From assembly GCA_016702605.1 (NCBI GenBank), contig JADJDQ010000001.1, forward strand, positions 558,001-622,000: a stretch of DNA of 64,000 bases, written 5' to 3'. Position numbers and translations under genes: made by a program. Below are positions 24,566 to 34,003 of the stretch, in pieces. Under the pieces are notes generated by a model, which worked only from the letters and a program-made list of their open reading frames with translations, was not told where the DNA came from and did not search any database. The stretch's first letter is position 1, and every line of letters starts with the position of its first letter. Source of the stretch: Candidatus Intricatilinea gracilis (GTDB lineage: Bacteria; Pseudomonadota; Gammaproteobacteria; Burkholderiales; Burkholderiaceae_C).

Positions 24566-26283
24566 TCGCTGCTGTTCAAGGGCTCGCGCCAGCTGTGTAG
24601 TCCGGCGGCCAGCGCGACGGTGGCGATGGCGCCGAGCACGATGAAGTCGCGGGCGCAGTCGGCCCAACTCGCGCCGGCTTCGGTCAGCAGGGCCAGGCTG
24701 TGGCCGGCTGCGGTGGACGGCAACAGCCAGGCCAGGGCCTGCAAGGCGGTGGGCAAGACGCCGCCCAGACTGTCGGGCCAGGCCAGAGGCAGTGGCGCCG
24801 GCAGCGCAGCCAGTGCCAGCAGCGGCAGGGTCAGCAGGGCCAGGCCGATGAGCCCACCCTCGCGGTAACGCAACTGGCCGGCCAGCCAGATCGACAGCGC
24901 CGCCAGACTGGCGCAGAACAACAGCAGCAACACAAACACGGCGCCGTACCGTGTGCCGACCGCCGGGTCGAACCAGCCGGACATGCGCCCCGGCACCAGG
25001 TGCAGCAGGCAACCCAGCATGGCCAGGCTGACCAGCGCTGCCCAGACGCCGACGTAACTGTTCCAGTTGCGCCGCACCGGCCAGCCGCGGTGTTCACTCC
25101 AGTGGGCAAACAGCATCGACATCACGACCAGCAGGGTCTGCTGCACCATCAGCAAGGCGGTGGCCGGGCGCACCGCCGGCAGTGCCAGCAGGGCGGGCAT
25201 CCAGCCGGGCGAGAGCAGCGCCGCGTCGCCGTAGCTGACGTCGACCGAGGCCCGTACCGCCAGCTGGCCGGGCACACGCCGGTCGCCAGCGCCGTCGGCC
25301 CCGACAAGCGGCTCGGCACCAGCCCCCACACCAGTCCCGCGCCGGGCCCCTGCAACTGCCCCGACTCTTGCGCTTGCGCCGGCCGCGGCTGCGGTGTCGG
25401 CCGGGTTGGCGACAGTGGCACCGGCACCTGCACCACGTCGACCCGCAGTCGTCGTAGCCCCCCCCGCTGGCGCGCCTTGTGGGTTCACATCCATCACGAC
25501 GACACCCAGGCGGCCGGCCTCGGTGAGGGCCGGGGTGGTGCCCGATGGCAGCGAGCGTGTGGGCAAGGGCAAGGCCAGCAGCACCTGGTCGAGCGCCGCC
25601 AGCAAGGCGCGCTGGCGCCCCAGCGCCCCAGCGCCGCCGTACAACTCGATATTGGCAGCTCCCGGCAATACGTCCAGTGATGGGCCGTGGGATGCGGACG
25701 CGCCCGCTCGGTGGCCATCCGTCTGGTCGGCGCGTTCTGCAGCGCTGGCGTCGAGCCGGATCGCAGCCGGATCGGCAGTGGCTCGCCTGCCGCCGGGGGC
25801 CTGAGCGAGCCAGTTTTCCTGCAGCCGTTCGGGCAGCAGCAGCAAGGCCAGCACTTCGCCCTGACGCATCAGGTCATGGCCACGACCCAGGTCGGAGCCG
25901 ACGTCGGCCAGCTGCAGGCTGGCGCTGGCGCCCAGCAGCCGGCGGGTCTGGCGCGACAGGGGCGTCTGGTCCAGGTCGACCACCGCCACGGCCAGCCGGC
26001 CACCGGCGGGCTCACGCGCCGAAAAATCGGTGGGCCGGGCGGATCCACTGGCCGACGCCGACTTGCCACCCAACAGACTGATCGAGAGCGGCGCAGCTTC
26101 GGCGGCCTCGCGCATGCCGCGCAGGTCGGGCGCGGTGGCCGCCAGCATGGCGCCGGCGCCGATCAGGCCACCACTCAGCACTGCCAGCGCGGTGCGGTCG
26201 AGCCACACGCTGAGCCAGACGGCGAAGTAGGCGTAGGCGGCGCGTGACAACCAGCGCCAGCGCGGATGGGCGTCGAGATTCAT
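24562..26283 (-). CDS. ABC-2-type permease, second of two (exporter)
   Basis: A 573-residue membrane protein with one N-terminal helix (LDRTALAVLSGGLIGAGAMLAA), a long extracytoplasmic domain to about residue 380 and five or six C-terminal helices (LLMVQQTLLVVMSML, YVGVWAALVSLAMLGCLLHLV, GAVFVLLLLFCASLAALSIWL, FIVLGAIATVALAAGL). This layout is that of ABC2_membrane_3 permeases such as YbhS/YbhR. The middle has an Ala/Gly-rich stretch at about 285-330 of low complexity. Its ATG overlaps the stop of the first permease (ATGA at 26283-26280). No ATPase gene follows. Confidence 0.74.
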   Translation of the reverse strand: MNLDAHPRWRWLSRAAYAYFAVWLSVWLDRTALAVLSGGLIGAGAMLAATAPDLRGMREAAEAAPLSISLLGGKSASASGSARPTDFSAREPAGGRLAVAVVDLDQTPLSRQTRRLLGASASLQLADVGSDLGRGHDLMRQGEVLALLLLPERLQENWLAQAPGGRRATADPAAIRLDASAAERADQTDGHRAGASASHGPSLDVLPGAANIELYGGAGALGRQRALLAALDQVLLALPLPTRSLPSGTTPALTEAGRLGVVVMDVNPQGAPAGGATTTAGRRGAGAGATVANPADTAAAAGASARVGAVAGARRGTGVGAGAEPLVGADGAGDRRVPGQLAVRASVDVSYGDAALLSPGWMPALLALPAVRPATALLMVQQTLLVVMSMLFAHWSEHRGWPVRRNWNSYVGVWAALVSLAMLGCLLHLVPGRMSGWFDPAVGTRYGAVFVLLLLFCASLAALSIWLAGQLRYREGGLIGLALLTLPLLALAALPAPLPLAWPDSLGGVLPTALQALAWLLPSTAAGHSLALLTEAGASWADCARDFIVLGAIATVALAAGLHSWREPLNSSD

Positions 26284-27776
26284 GCCTGCCTCATCATGCC
26301 GGGCAGGAAGGCACGGCGCGACAACAACCATCCGCCCAACGCCGTCACACCGACCACCTGCACGGCCAGCACACCCAGTTCACGCAGCGCCGACCAGTCG
26401 ACCCCGAGCGTGGGCGGCAGCCACCAGGCGCGCTCGACCAGGCGCAACACATGCACCAGCGGCAGCAGTTCGGACCACCAGGGTGATCCGGCGGCGGCGT
26501 GTTGCAGCATCACCAGCGCCAGTGGTGCCAGCAGGCCGAGCAATGCCAGCGTCGACCGCAACGACGGCAGCAGGCCGCAGAACAACAGACCGATGCTCAG
26601 CCCGGCCAGTTGTGACAGCAGCAGCGCCAGCGCCACCAGCCACAAGGAGCCCTGCAACGGCGCCGGTGCGAGGGTCTGCCACAACAACAGCGCCAGCAGC
26701 GCCTGCGCCACCACCAGCGCGGCCGGCAGGGTGAGTTTGGCCGCCAGTGCAATGCGCCAGCGCCGGCCGCTGGCGGCCAGCCATTGATAGGCGCTGCGCT
26801 CCTTGAACTCGCGCCCCACCACACTGGCCGCGAGCATGGCCGCCAGCAGATGCAGCAACATCAGCAACACGGCACTGCCGGTCACCAGCGCGTCGGCACG
26901 GGCCTGCAGCGCCGGGGCGTCGACATGCAGGGCCAGGCCGGCAGCTGGCGCGGCCAAGGCGGGTGGCAACGCCGCGCGCGTGTTGCGCGTGGCGGCTGCG
27001 GCCTGGGTCGCACCAGCTACGGCACCAGCCACTGCACCTGGTCCGCCACTCGCTCCGGGGCCAGCACCTGCACCAACACCTGGAGTGGCAGCTTGCCCGG
27101 TACCTTGGCCGCCGCCGGCCGAGCTCGTCGGGCCCGGCGCGCGGTGGTCCGTCCGGGCGGGCCACACGCCCTTGGTGCCGGACAACGCTTCGGTGTCTTG
27201 CGCCAGATGGTCGAGCACGGTTTGGACGTGTTGCAACACACGAGCGTCACCGGCACGCACCTGTGGCGCGAAGCGGATGTCGAGCCGTGCCGCATCGGCG
27301 CTGGCAGGCACGGTTGGCCCGGATGCATCGACACGGCTGGTGGCGGCCACACCGAGTGGCGGCGCGCCGAATTGAGCACCGAACTGGGCGCCGAAACCCG
27401 GCGGCACCCGCAGCGCCGCCTGGGCGCGCCCGGAGCTGACCTCGGCGGCGGCTCGAGCGGGAGTGTCCAGCAGGGTGAGGCGCAGTTCGGGGCCGGCATC
27501 GAGCCGGCGCAGCAGCTGGCGCGAGACACTGCTGGCATCGTCGTCGACGACCGCCACCTGCAGTTCGGACGCCGGCAACACACTCACCAGCGCGCCCAGC
27601 AGCAGCATGGCCACCAGCGGCACCCAGGTCGCCAGGGCGAAGTCGCGCGGGCGCGCCAGCAAGCGGCGCCACTCACGGCTCAGCGCCACGCCGTAACTCG
27701 GCGGCGGGTGGATCTGCTCCTGGCTCGAGCGCCGGTCCGGGTGCAGGGGCGGCAGCAGCTTCATGAGGGTGATCAT
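26280..27776 (-). CDS. ABC-2-type permease, first of two (exporter)
   Basis: A 498-residue membrane protein with an N-terminal helix after SREWRRLLARPRDFALATWVP, a large extracytoplasmic part (VAVVDDDASSVSRQLLRRLDAGPELRL at about 85-111) and five helices from about residue 325 (AVLLMLLHLLAAMLAASVVGREFKERSAYQWL, then three more and VLAVQVVGVTALGGWLL). The pattern matches YbhS/YhhJ-type permeases, where a K-x-R-x-x-x-x-L loop follows the second helix. A Gly/Ala/Pro-rich segment at about residues 245-310 is unusual. The start overlaps the HlyD stop by one base (TGATG), so the genes are translationally coupled. Confidence 0.76.
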   Translation of the reverse strand: MITLMKLLPPLHPDRRSSQEQIHPPPSYGVALSREWRRLLARPRDFALATWVPLVAMLLLGALVSVLPASELQVAVVDDDASSVSRQLLRRLDAGPELRLTLLDTPARAAAEVSSGRAQAALRVPPGFGAQFGAQFGAPPLGVAATSRVDASGPTVPASADAARLDIRFAPQVRAGDARVLQHVQTVLDHLAQDTEALSGTKGVWPARTDHRAPGPTSSAGGGQGTGQAATPGVGAGAGPGASGGPGAVAGAVAGATQAAAATRNTRAALPPALAAPAAGLALHVDAPALQARADALVTGSAVLLMLLHLLAAMLAASVVGREFKERSAYQWLAASGRRWRIALAAKLTLPAALVVAQALLALLLWQTLAPAPLQGSLWLVALALLLSQLAGLSIGLLFCGLLPSLRSTLALLGLLAPLALVMLQHAAAGSPWWSELLPLVHVLRLVERAWWLPPTLGVDWSALRELGVLAVQVVGVTALGGWLLSRRAFLPGMMRQA

Positions 27777-29056
27777 CAGCTCGGCGCAAACACCACGGTC
27801 ATGCCCGGACGCAGGCCGGTCGGCAAGTTGTCGGCGCGCAAGCGCACCTCGAAGCTGCGCAACTCGGCCCCACCCGTACTGCGCCACGTGGCGAAGTCGG
27901 GCAATTGCGTCAGTGAATCGACCCGCAGCTCGATCAGTGTCGACAGGGCCGGTATCTCGACCTTGTGCGAGGTGCCGAAGGCAAAGCTGGGCAACACGTC
28001 CTCGCGCACCACCGCCACCACCCACACGTCGGCCGGATTGAGCAAACTCATCAGCCACTGGCCAGCCACCACCCGTGTGCCCGCCCGGACGCCGACGCGC
28101 TCGACCTCACCGGCAAGTGGTGCACGCCAGGTCGATCGCCCTGGCGCCGCCGCTCCAGCTGCCGCGGCCACACCCTGGGCCCGTGCGGGTGCATTGGCGA
28201 CTTGATTGGCGGGTGCATTGGCCGAGGCACTCACGGCAGCACTGGCTGATGATCCGTTGGCCGCAGCGCTCGCCGCGGTGGTTGACGGCGGTCGAACCAC
28301 CGGCACAGCCACCTGCGGCGCCGAGGCCAGCACAACGGCCACACGTCGCCGCACCTGTTCGAGCCGGGCGCGGGCGCCGCGCACCTGGGCATCGGCGGCG
28401 TTCCACTGCGTCTGCGCGGCGTCGCGGGCGCTGCTTTCGATCATGCTGTCCTCGAACAGGCCGACGGCGCGCTGATAGGCGGTGTAGGCCAGCTCGGCGG
28501 CACGTTCGAAACGTGCGGCATCGGCGCGGGCCCTTTCGAGGTCGGCACGGGCCTGGATCACCTCGGCCGTGTTGGCCGGCACGTAGATGGTGCGGGTCGT
28601 CTCGGCCGCCGCTGCAGCAGCGGTCGAGGCCGACGCGGCACTCGCTGCCAGTGCTGCAGCGCTGGCGGCCGCTGCTGCGGATGCGGCTTCGGCCTGCGCC
28701 GCAGCGGCGGCAGCGGCGGACGCACCGGCAGGCAGACCGTCGAGCTCGAACAACGGTGTGCCCACGTCGACCTGCTGGCCGGGCTGCACCAGCAGGCGTG
28801 TCAACACACCGGCTGCGGGCGCGACGATGTCGATCTCCTGCACCTCGACCTGACCCATCAACACACGCAGCTGCGGCCGGGTGTTGCGCCAGACGAGCAG
28901 CGCCAGCAGCAGCAACACGAACAAGCCCAGCAGCGGCCAACGCTGGCGCGACAACGCGGCAACCAGGCGCTTGTGCCAGGGCGGGCCGCCGTCATCCGGA
29001 TCCGGCTTGAGCACCGGGATGACATCGATCACGTCGGGGGGAGAACTCGTCGTCAT
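27776..29056 (-). CDS. HlyD-family periplasmic adaptor protein with alanine-rich insert
   Basis: A 426-residue membrane-fusion protein linking inner-membrane exporters to an outer-membrane channel. It has one transmembrane helix (LLGLFVLLLLALLVW, about residues 42-56), the lipoyl first half VEVQEIDIVAPAAGVLTRLLVQPGQQVDVGTPLFEL, a helical hairpin (ERARADAARFERAAELAYTAYQRAV) and the lipoyl second half WRAPLAGEVERVGVRAGTRVVAGQWLMSLLNP. Residues about 112-151 are almost only Ala and Ser, a strange insert in the hairpin, and a second Ala/Ser/Asn-rich run is at about 275-305. It heads the operon with the two permeases. Confidence 0.84.
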   Translation of the reverse strand: MTTSSPPDVIDVIPVLKPDPDDGGPPWHKRLVAALSRQRWPLLGLFVLLLLALLVWRNTRPQLRVLMGQVEVQEIDIVAPAAGVLTRLLVQPGQQVDVGTPLFELDGLPAGASAAAAAAAQAEAASAAAAASAAALAASAASASTAAAAAAETTRTIYVPANTAEVIQARADLERARADAARFERAAELAYTAYQRAVGLFEDSMIESSARDAAQTQWNAADAQVRGARARLEQVRRRVAVVLASAPQVAVPVVRPPSTTAASAAANGSSASAAVSASANAPANQVANAPARAQGVAAAAGAAAPGRSTWRAPLAGEVERVGVRAGTRVVAGQWLMSLLNPADVWVVAVVREDVLPSFAFGTSHKVEIPALSTLIELRVDSLTQLPDFATWRSTGGAELRSFEVRLRADNLPTGLRPGMTVVFAPS

Positions 29057-29317
29057 GTGGGGCGTGCTGCGTACGCGATGCGATGGGGGCGATGTGATCG
29101 TGGCAACTCTGGCACGCCCAGCTAGCGCCAGGCTGAATCGAGTGTGGACAGGCCGCCAGGCCCGTCCGGTCGCCCGATTGTCGCGGGCTGCGCACCGGCG
29201 GCGACATGATGGTTACGACGACATGCGCAAGAGCAAGACAGCGCACCGTGTCGGCCTGGCGGACAACCCCGTGCGGCACGGCCGAGCCGACCAACCCGGC
29301 CCGGCCAGCGGGCCGGG

Positions 29318-29656
29318 TCAGCCAGGTGCGGCCGCCCCGGCGTCGACCTCGGCCACCGCCCAGGGCCATCCCAGCAACTCGGCCAGCCGTGTCACCACCC
29401 AGACTGCCTCGGCACCCGACAGCCCCGACTCGGCCACCTCGAGGCCGGCCAGGCAGCGCGCCAGCACCACGTCCTGGGCAATGCCATGGTCGAAGTGGAT
29501 CTGCTGGCCGTGGTCGACCAGCTGCTGCGCCAGGTCCTCGCAGACCTCGTAACGCGCCCACAACGCCTCGCGCCCCAGCGTGAGGCGATGGCGACTATCG
29601 GTATAAAGCGCCGCAAAACTGGGCGGAACATGGAGCTGCGAAGAGTTGTCGGACAT
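29318..29656 (-). CDS. Conserved hypothetical protein (Burkholderiales small protein)
   Basis: A 112-residue soluble protein: VPPSFAALYTDSRHRLTLGREALWARYEVCEDLAQQLVDH, then DHGIAQDVVLARCLAGLEV and AEAVWVVTRLAELLGW. I recognise this pattern (ARYE-CEDLA and a late E-A-x-W-V-V-R-L-A-E-L-L-GW) from small unnamed proteins widespread in Burkholderiales, sometimes labelled as an ATPase with chaperone activity without evidence. No motif for ATP binding is visible. It lies 261 bp upstream of the HlyD gene on the same strand. The intervening bases (29057-29317) contain no clear gene. Confidence 0.65.
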   Translation of the reverse strand: MSDNSSQLHVPPSFAALYTDSRHRLTLGREALWARYEVCEDLAQQLVDHGQQIHFDHGIAQDVVLARCLAGLEVAESGLSGAEAVWVVTRLAELLGWPWAVAEVDAGAAAPG

Positions 29657-29938
29657 CGAAAGCCAGGCCAGATGCGAAGGAGCGGGGCAACCTGTGGCGA
29701 CTGCGCGTCGCCCGGTGCCGCGATTGTTGCCCTTGTCACGCCGTCTCTGTGGCTGATGGTGTCGTGTTACCGCTGGTGGTGAAAGTCACCGCCGGGCGCG
29801 GGTCGGCCCAAGCGCCGGGTGCAAGACTGGTCACCAACCGCGACGACCAGTTCGTTCGCCATCTCGCGCTCCACCCCGTTCAAGGGCGCATCGACCACAG
29901 CGCCTGTCGCCGCGCCATCCTTGATCTCACCCGCCGCC

Positions 29939-30529
29939 ATGACCAACCGACACCACCTGCACGCCTCACCCACGCTGATCGCCTGCCTCGTCCTGCTGCA
30001 GCTCGCTGCTTGTGGTGGTGGCGGCGACGCCGAAGCGGCATCGGCCAACCCAACGCCAGGGACACCCGGCGCACCCGGCACGACAGCCAGTGCACTCGCC
30101 TGCCCCGGCCTGCCCACGCAGGCGCAGATCCTCGCCGCCATCAACGCCGTGCGCGCCCAGGCGCGCAGTTGTGGCGGCACACGTTACGCCGCCGCCGCCG
30201 CACTGGCCTGGAACAACCAGCTCGCCAGCGCCGCACAAGGCCACAGCAACGACATGGCCAGCCACAACTACTTCAGCCACACCAGCCAGGACGGCCGCGA
30301 GTTCGACCAACGCGCCGCCGCCGCCGGCTACCCCGGTGGCTTCCTTGCAGAAAACATCGCCGCCGGCCAGGGCACCCTCACCTCCGCTCTGCAGACCTGG
30401 ACCAACAGCCCCGGCCACTGCACCAACCTGATGAGCCCCGACTACACCGATGTGGCGCTGGCCTGCGCCAGCAAAAGTGGCTCGACGTATGGCACCTACT
30501 GGACGTTGATGGCGGGGGCCGGGCGCTGA
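29939..30529 (+). CDS. CAP-domain (SCP/PR-1-like) lipoprotein
   Basis: A 196-residue lipoprotein. The signal ends in a lipobox LQLAAC at about residues 21-26, followed by a flexible GGGGDAEA and Pro/Gly-rich linker. From about residue 60 is a CAP domain: ILAAINAVRAQARSCGG, AWNNQLASAAQGHSNDMASHNYFSHTSQDGREFDQRAAAAGYP, ENIAAGQG and WTNSPGHCTNLMSPDYTDVALAC. The CAP histidines and glutamate are present. Function of bacterial CAP proteins is mostly unknown. Cysteines (four in the mature part) may form disulfides. The 282 bp upstream (29657-29938) show no gene. Confidence 0.86.
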   Translation: MTNRHHLHASPTLIACLVLLQLAACGGGGDAEAASANPTPGTPGAPGTTASALACPGLPTQAQILAAINAVRAQARSCGGTRYAAAAALAWNNQLASAAQGHSNDMASHNYFSHTSQDGREFDQRAAAAGYPGGFLAENIAAGQGTLTSALQTWTNSPGHCTNLMSPDYTDVALACASKSGSTYGTYWTLMAGAGR

Positions 30530-30700
30530 CCGACGCCGATTCCAGCTGACAGGCATCTCGAGCCGGGACCACACCTACACCGTCGACAAGCTGGAGTTGC
30601 GGCCATGCGCTGCGCGCCAGAGCGGATTCGACCGTGTACCAGACACTCCGTGGTCCGCCCGGTGGTGGATGATGGACGATCCTCCGAAAAGGCACGATCG

Positions 30701-33085
30701 ATGGACACCTGGCTCGAACTGCTGCGACGTCCCCCTGGCGGCTCGCTCAACCCGGCGCCTGCCAATCACATTCCCGACCGCTACTTCGCGCAGGGCAGCC
30801 TGCCGCTGGCCTGTCTGGCGCTGGAGGTCGAGGGGATGGGCGCCTTGTCTCAGCCTCTCTCGCCCACCGAGGCGGCGGCTCTGCACGAACTGAGCGAACC
30901 GGCCCATTTCGGCCTGCGGGATCAGACGCTGCTGGACACCAGCGTGCGCCACACCGGCGAGGTGGACGCCGACCTGATCGACCTGCAGTGGCAGCCCGGC
31001 GCCTTTGCGGCGCTGCAGCAGGAGGTGGCACACGCGCTTGGCGTCGAGCAACTCGATGCCTGGCTGCACACGCTGCTGATCTACGGCCCCGGCCAGTTCT
31101 TCAAGCCGCACCAGGACACCGAACGGCTGCCCGGCATGGTGGCCACGCTGGTGCTGGTGTGGCCGTCGGCCCACATCGGCGGCGAGTTGCGGGTGCAGCA
31201 CGGCAAACACGAGGGCCGGCTGGTCTCGCAACACCTGCGGGCGAACGAACTGCGCTGGTTCGCCTTCTACGCCGACTGCCGGCACGAGGTGTCGCCGGTC
31301 GACGAGGGCTGGCGCGTCGTGTTGACCTTCGACCTGGTGCTGCCCCGGCAAGGCCAGTGCGCCACCGTCGCGCCCGAGCTGCAGGCCGCCGTGCTCGACG
31401 GGCTGCGTCTGCGCTTCGAGCCCGACGCCAGCGACGCACACCTGCGACCCTGGGTGCTGCTGCTCGACCACGAATACACCGAACACGGCTTGAGCTGGCG
31501 GCTGCTCAAGGGCGCCGACCGCTGGCGCGCCTGTGCCCTGCGCGGCGCGGCCGAAGCACTCGGCCTCACCGTCCATCTGGCGCTGGCGGAACTGCACGAG
31601 AACTGGAGCACCGAGCCGGTCTTCCACTCGCGCCGCGGCCGCTGGAACGACGATGACGACGACAACGACGGCGCGGATGACGGCGGGGACGACGACGAGG
31701 ATGACAGCGACGACGTCACCCCCGTGGAGCTGCTCGACGACGGCATCTTGCTCGACTTCTGGGTCGACGCCGAAGACCAGGTCGGCCCGCGCCGCAGCCT
31801 GGCGATCCGCCTGGACGACACCGAGTGCTTCATCGACACCAGCAAGGCCCACCTCGTCAACAGCGAGTACGAAGGCTACATGGGCAACTACGGCAACACG
31901 GTGGACTACTGGTACCGCCGCGCCGCGCTGGTGATCCGCACGCCGCTGGCCGAGGCGCGCGACCTCTTCGAGCTCGACTTCGACGCTGCACTCCACAACC
32001 TGCAGCAATTGACAAGCGACCCGACCAAGGCGCCGCTGCTGGGCTTCATGGTGCAGCTCGCGACACCGGTCCTGAGCGGCAAGGTGGCCCGCGAAGGGCG
32101 CGACCTGCTCGACGCCTATGCCGAGATCGCCGCCGCCCTGCCCGACGCCGACGCCGCCACGACGCTGATGCGCCCCTTCGATCCGACCCGGCTCGAGCCC
32201 CGGGACGCCGCCGTGCTGGCACGGCTGGCGCGCCAGCGCGGCACCAGCTGGATGCTCGGCCTGCTGCGCACCTGGTACGACCCGAAGGCCGACCACTGGG
32301 GCGCGCTGCGCACCTGGCAGCCGACCTGGAGCATGGCGCTCGACCTGCCACGCCTGGGACCGCGGCCGCTGCCGGCGTTTGTCGCCGCTGCACAGCAAGC
32401 TGCCTGGCCAGACGAATTGCTTGGCGAACTGCTCGACGCTTGCCTGGGTGCGCTGAACTACTTCAACCAGGCCGCCAGGCGGGCCAAGCCCGTCGACCGT
32501 GCTGCCCTGCTGGCTGGTGGTCTGCTGGACGTGGTGGTCGAGCTGGCCCGGGCCCTGATGCACCGCACGGACGCGGGTGCGGGTGCGAACCAGCGTGCCG
32601 ACACCCGCGAGCGTCAGCTGAAGGCCTTGATCGACCAACTCCTTGCCTGCCCGCGGCTCTATCCGCTGCAGGTGTTGCGACCGGTGGTCGGCGCCGTCGG
32701 CACGTTGGCCGACCAGTGGCCGACCCACCCACTGCGCAGCCAGGTCATCGCCGCACTGCAGTCCAGCCTGGCCGAACCCGAACGCAGCGCCGACGACCGC
32801 AGCCTGCGCGGCGTCGACTGGGCCTGCCGCTGCGCCGACTGCACCGGCCTGATCACCTGGGCCGAATCACCCCAGCCCCAGCCGCTGGTGATGGCCATGG
32901 CCGAGAAGCGCCGTCAACATGTCGAAGAGCAGATCGCGGCAGCCGGCGCGCCACTCACCCGCACCACGCTGCGCCAGGGCTCGCCGCACAAGCTGGTGCT
33001 GGGCAAGCCGGGTGACTTGCTGGCGCGCGATCAAGTGCAGCGCGAGGTGTGGGCGCGCGAACTGGCGGCGCTGGAGCACTCGTGA
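30701..33085 (+). CDS. Large 2OG-Fe(II) oxygenase-like protein with long C-terminal region
   Basis: A 794-residue protein. Residues about 120-215 have a prolyl-4-hydroxylase-like double-stranded helix: LLIYGPGQFFKPHQDTER with His137 and Asp139, GGELRVQHGKHEG, then FYADCRHEVSPVDEGWRVVLTFDL with His195 and Arg205. These give the H-x-D...H iron triad and the arginine for 2-oxoglutarate. Residues about 317-338 are a nearly pure Asp tract. The remaining 450 residues (helical, with CRCADC near the end) match no domain that I know. The start at 30701 is where sense begins. The target of hydroxylation is unknown. Conserved relatives are large 2OG enzymes of unknown role. Confidence 0.77.
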   Translation: MDTWLELLRRPPGGSLNPAPANHIPDRYFAQGSLPLACLALEVEGMGALSQPLSPTEAAALHELSEPAHFGLRDQTLLDTSVRHTGEVDADLIDLQWQPGAFAALQQEVAHALGVEQLDAWLHTLLIYGPGQFFKPHQDTERLPGMVATLVLVWPSAHIGGELRVQHGKHEGRLVSQHLRANELRWFAFYADCRHEVSPVDEGWRVVLTFDLVLPRQGQCATVAPELQAAVLDGLRLRFEPDASDAHLRPWVLLLDHEYTEHGLSWRLLKGADRWRACALRGAAEALGLTVHLALAELHENWSTEPVFHSRRGRWNDDDDDNDGADDGGDDDEDDSDDVTPVELLDDGILLDFWVDAEDQVGPRRSLAIRLDDTECFIDTSKAHLVNSEYEGYMGNYGNTVDYWYRRAALVIRTPLAEARDLFELDFDAALHNLQQLTSDPTKAPLLGFMVQLATPVLSGKVAREGRDLLDAYAEIAAALPDADAATTLMRPFDPTRLEPRDAAVLARLARQRGTSWMLGLLRTWYDPKADHWGALRTWQPTWSMALDLPRLGPRPLPAFVAAAQQAAWPDELLGELLDACLGALNYFNQAARRAKPVDRAALLAGGLLDVVVELARALMHRTDAGAGANQRADTRERQLKALIDQLLACPRLYPLQVLRPVVGAVGTLADQWPTHPLRSQVIAALQSSLAEPERSADDRSLRGVDWACRCADCTGLITWAESPQPQPLVMAMAEKRRQHVEEQIAAAGAPLTRTTLRQGSPHKLVLGKPGDLLARDQVQREVWARELAALEHS

Positions 33086-33191
33086 GTGCCAAAGGCATAG
33101 CCCTGGACTACCCATCAGCGCGACCGGCCCACGTGCAGCCGTCAGCGATCCCCGGGCCGCCTGGCCCTGACCTCAGCGGTGTTGCCGCCCG

Positions 33192-33743
33192 TCAGTGCCC
33201 GCCGAAATCGACCAGCGTGAAGAGCTGCAGGCCGGCCTCGCGCAAACGGGCCGAGCCGCCGAGCTCGGGCAGATCGACGATGGCCGCACCTTCGATGACC
33301 GTCGCACCGAGCTTTTCGAGCAGGCGTTTGCCGGCCATCATGGTGCCGCCGGTGGCGATCAGGTCGTCGACCAGCACCACCCGGTCACCGGGCTTGACCG
33401 CATCGGTGTGCAGTTCGACCGTGGCGCTGCCGTACTCGAGCTCGTAGGTTTCCTCGACCGTGGTGAACGGCAACTTGCCCTTCTTGCGAATCGGTACGAA
33501 GCCCACATTCAGCTCGTACGCCACCACCGACCCCAGGATGAAGCCGCGCGCGTCCAGCCCTGCGATCACGTCCGGGCGCACATCGAAATAGCGATGCACG
33601 AACTGGTCGACCAGTACCCGGAACACCTTCGGGTTCTGCAGCAGCGGCGTGATGTCGCGGAACTGCACGCCCGGCGCCGGCCAGTCGGGCACGGTGCGGA
33701 TGTGGTCGCGGATGTAGGCGGACGGGTCGAGGGTCTGGCGCAT
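33192..33743 (-). CDS. apt: Adenine phosphoribosyltransferase
   Basis: A 183-residue purine-salvage enzyme making AMP from adenine and PRPP in the cytoplasm. The N-terminal YIRDHIRTVPDWPAPGVQFRDITPLLQNP, the central GLDARGFILG and the PRPP loop VVLVDDLIATGGTM at about residues 123-136 are all typical of Apt, and the length is normal. The ATG at 33743 is the family start. It is divergent from the ATPase/TPR pair with 260 bp between the starts. Confidence 0.93.
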   Translation of the reverse strand: MRQTLDPSAYIRDHIRTVPDWPAPGVQFRDITPLLQNPKVFRVLVDQFVHRYFDVRPDVIAGLDARGFILGSVVAYELNVGFVPIRKKGKLPFTTVEETYELEYGSATVELHTDAVKPGDRVVLVDDLIATGGTMMAGKRLLEKLGATVIEGAAIVDLPELGGSARLREAGLQLFTLVDFGGH

Positions 33744-34003
33744 GGGCGGAATTGTGGGACTGGGGCTGTGGCGATTTGGCTACGACGGACTGAAAGGTCG
33801 GGCGGCTCAATCCGCAGGTAAACCGCATGTTCGGAAGAGGACGATCCGCCGATCTTGAATGCAGCTCGCGGCGCAGCCCTGCGCATCGCCTCGATGCCTG
33901 GGCGGAATGGGCGACACGCCTGGCGGCGGGGCTCCATCGCTGGAAGGGGGGCGTTGAAGGACAATCGCAGAGCTGCAGCAACCACTTGCCCGAACCGACT
34001 GTC

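Noticed and set aside
30575..32728. 717-codon minus-strand frame opposite the 2OG oxygenase gene
   Set aside because: No motif, biased composition, fully covered by a gene with an iron-binding triad.
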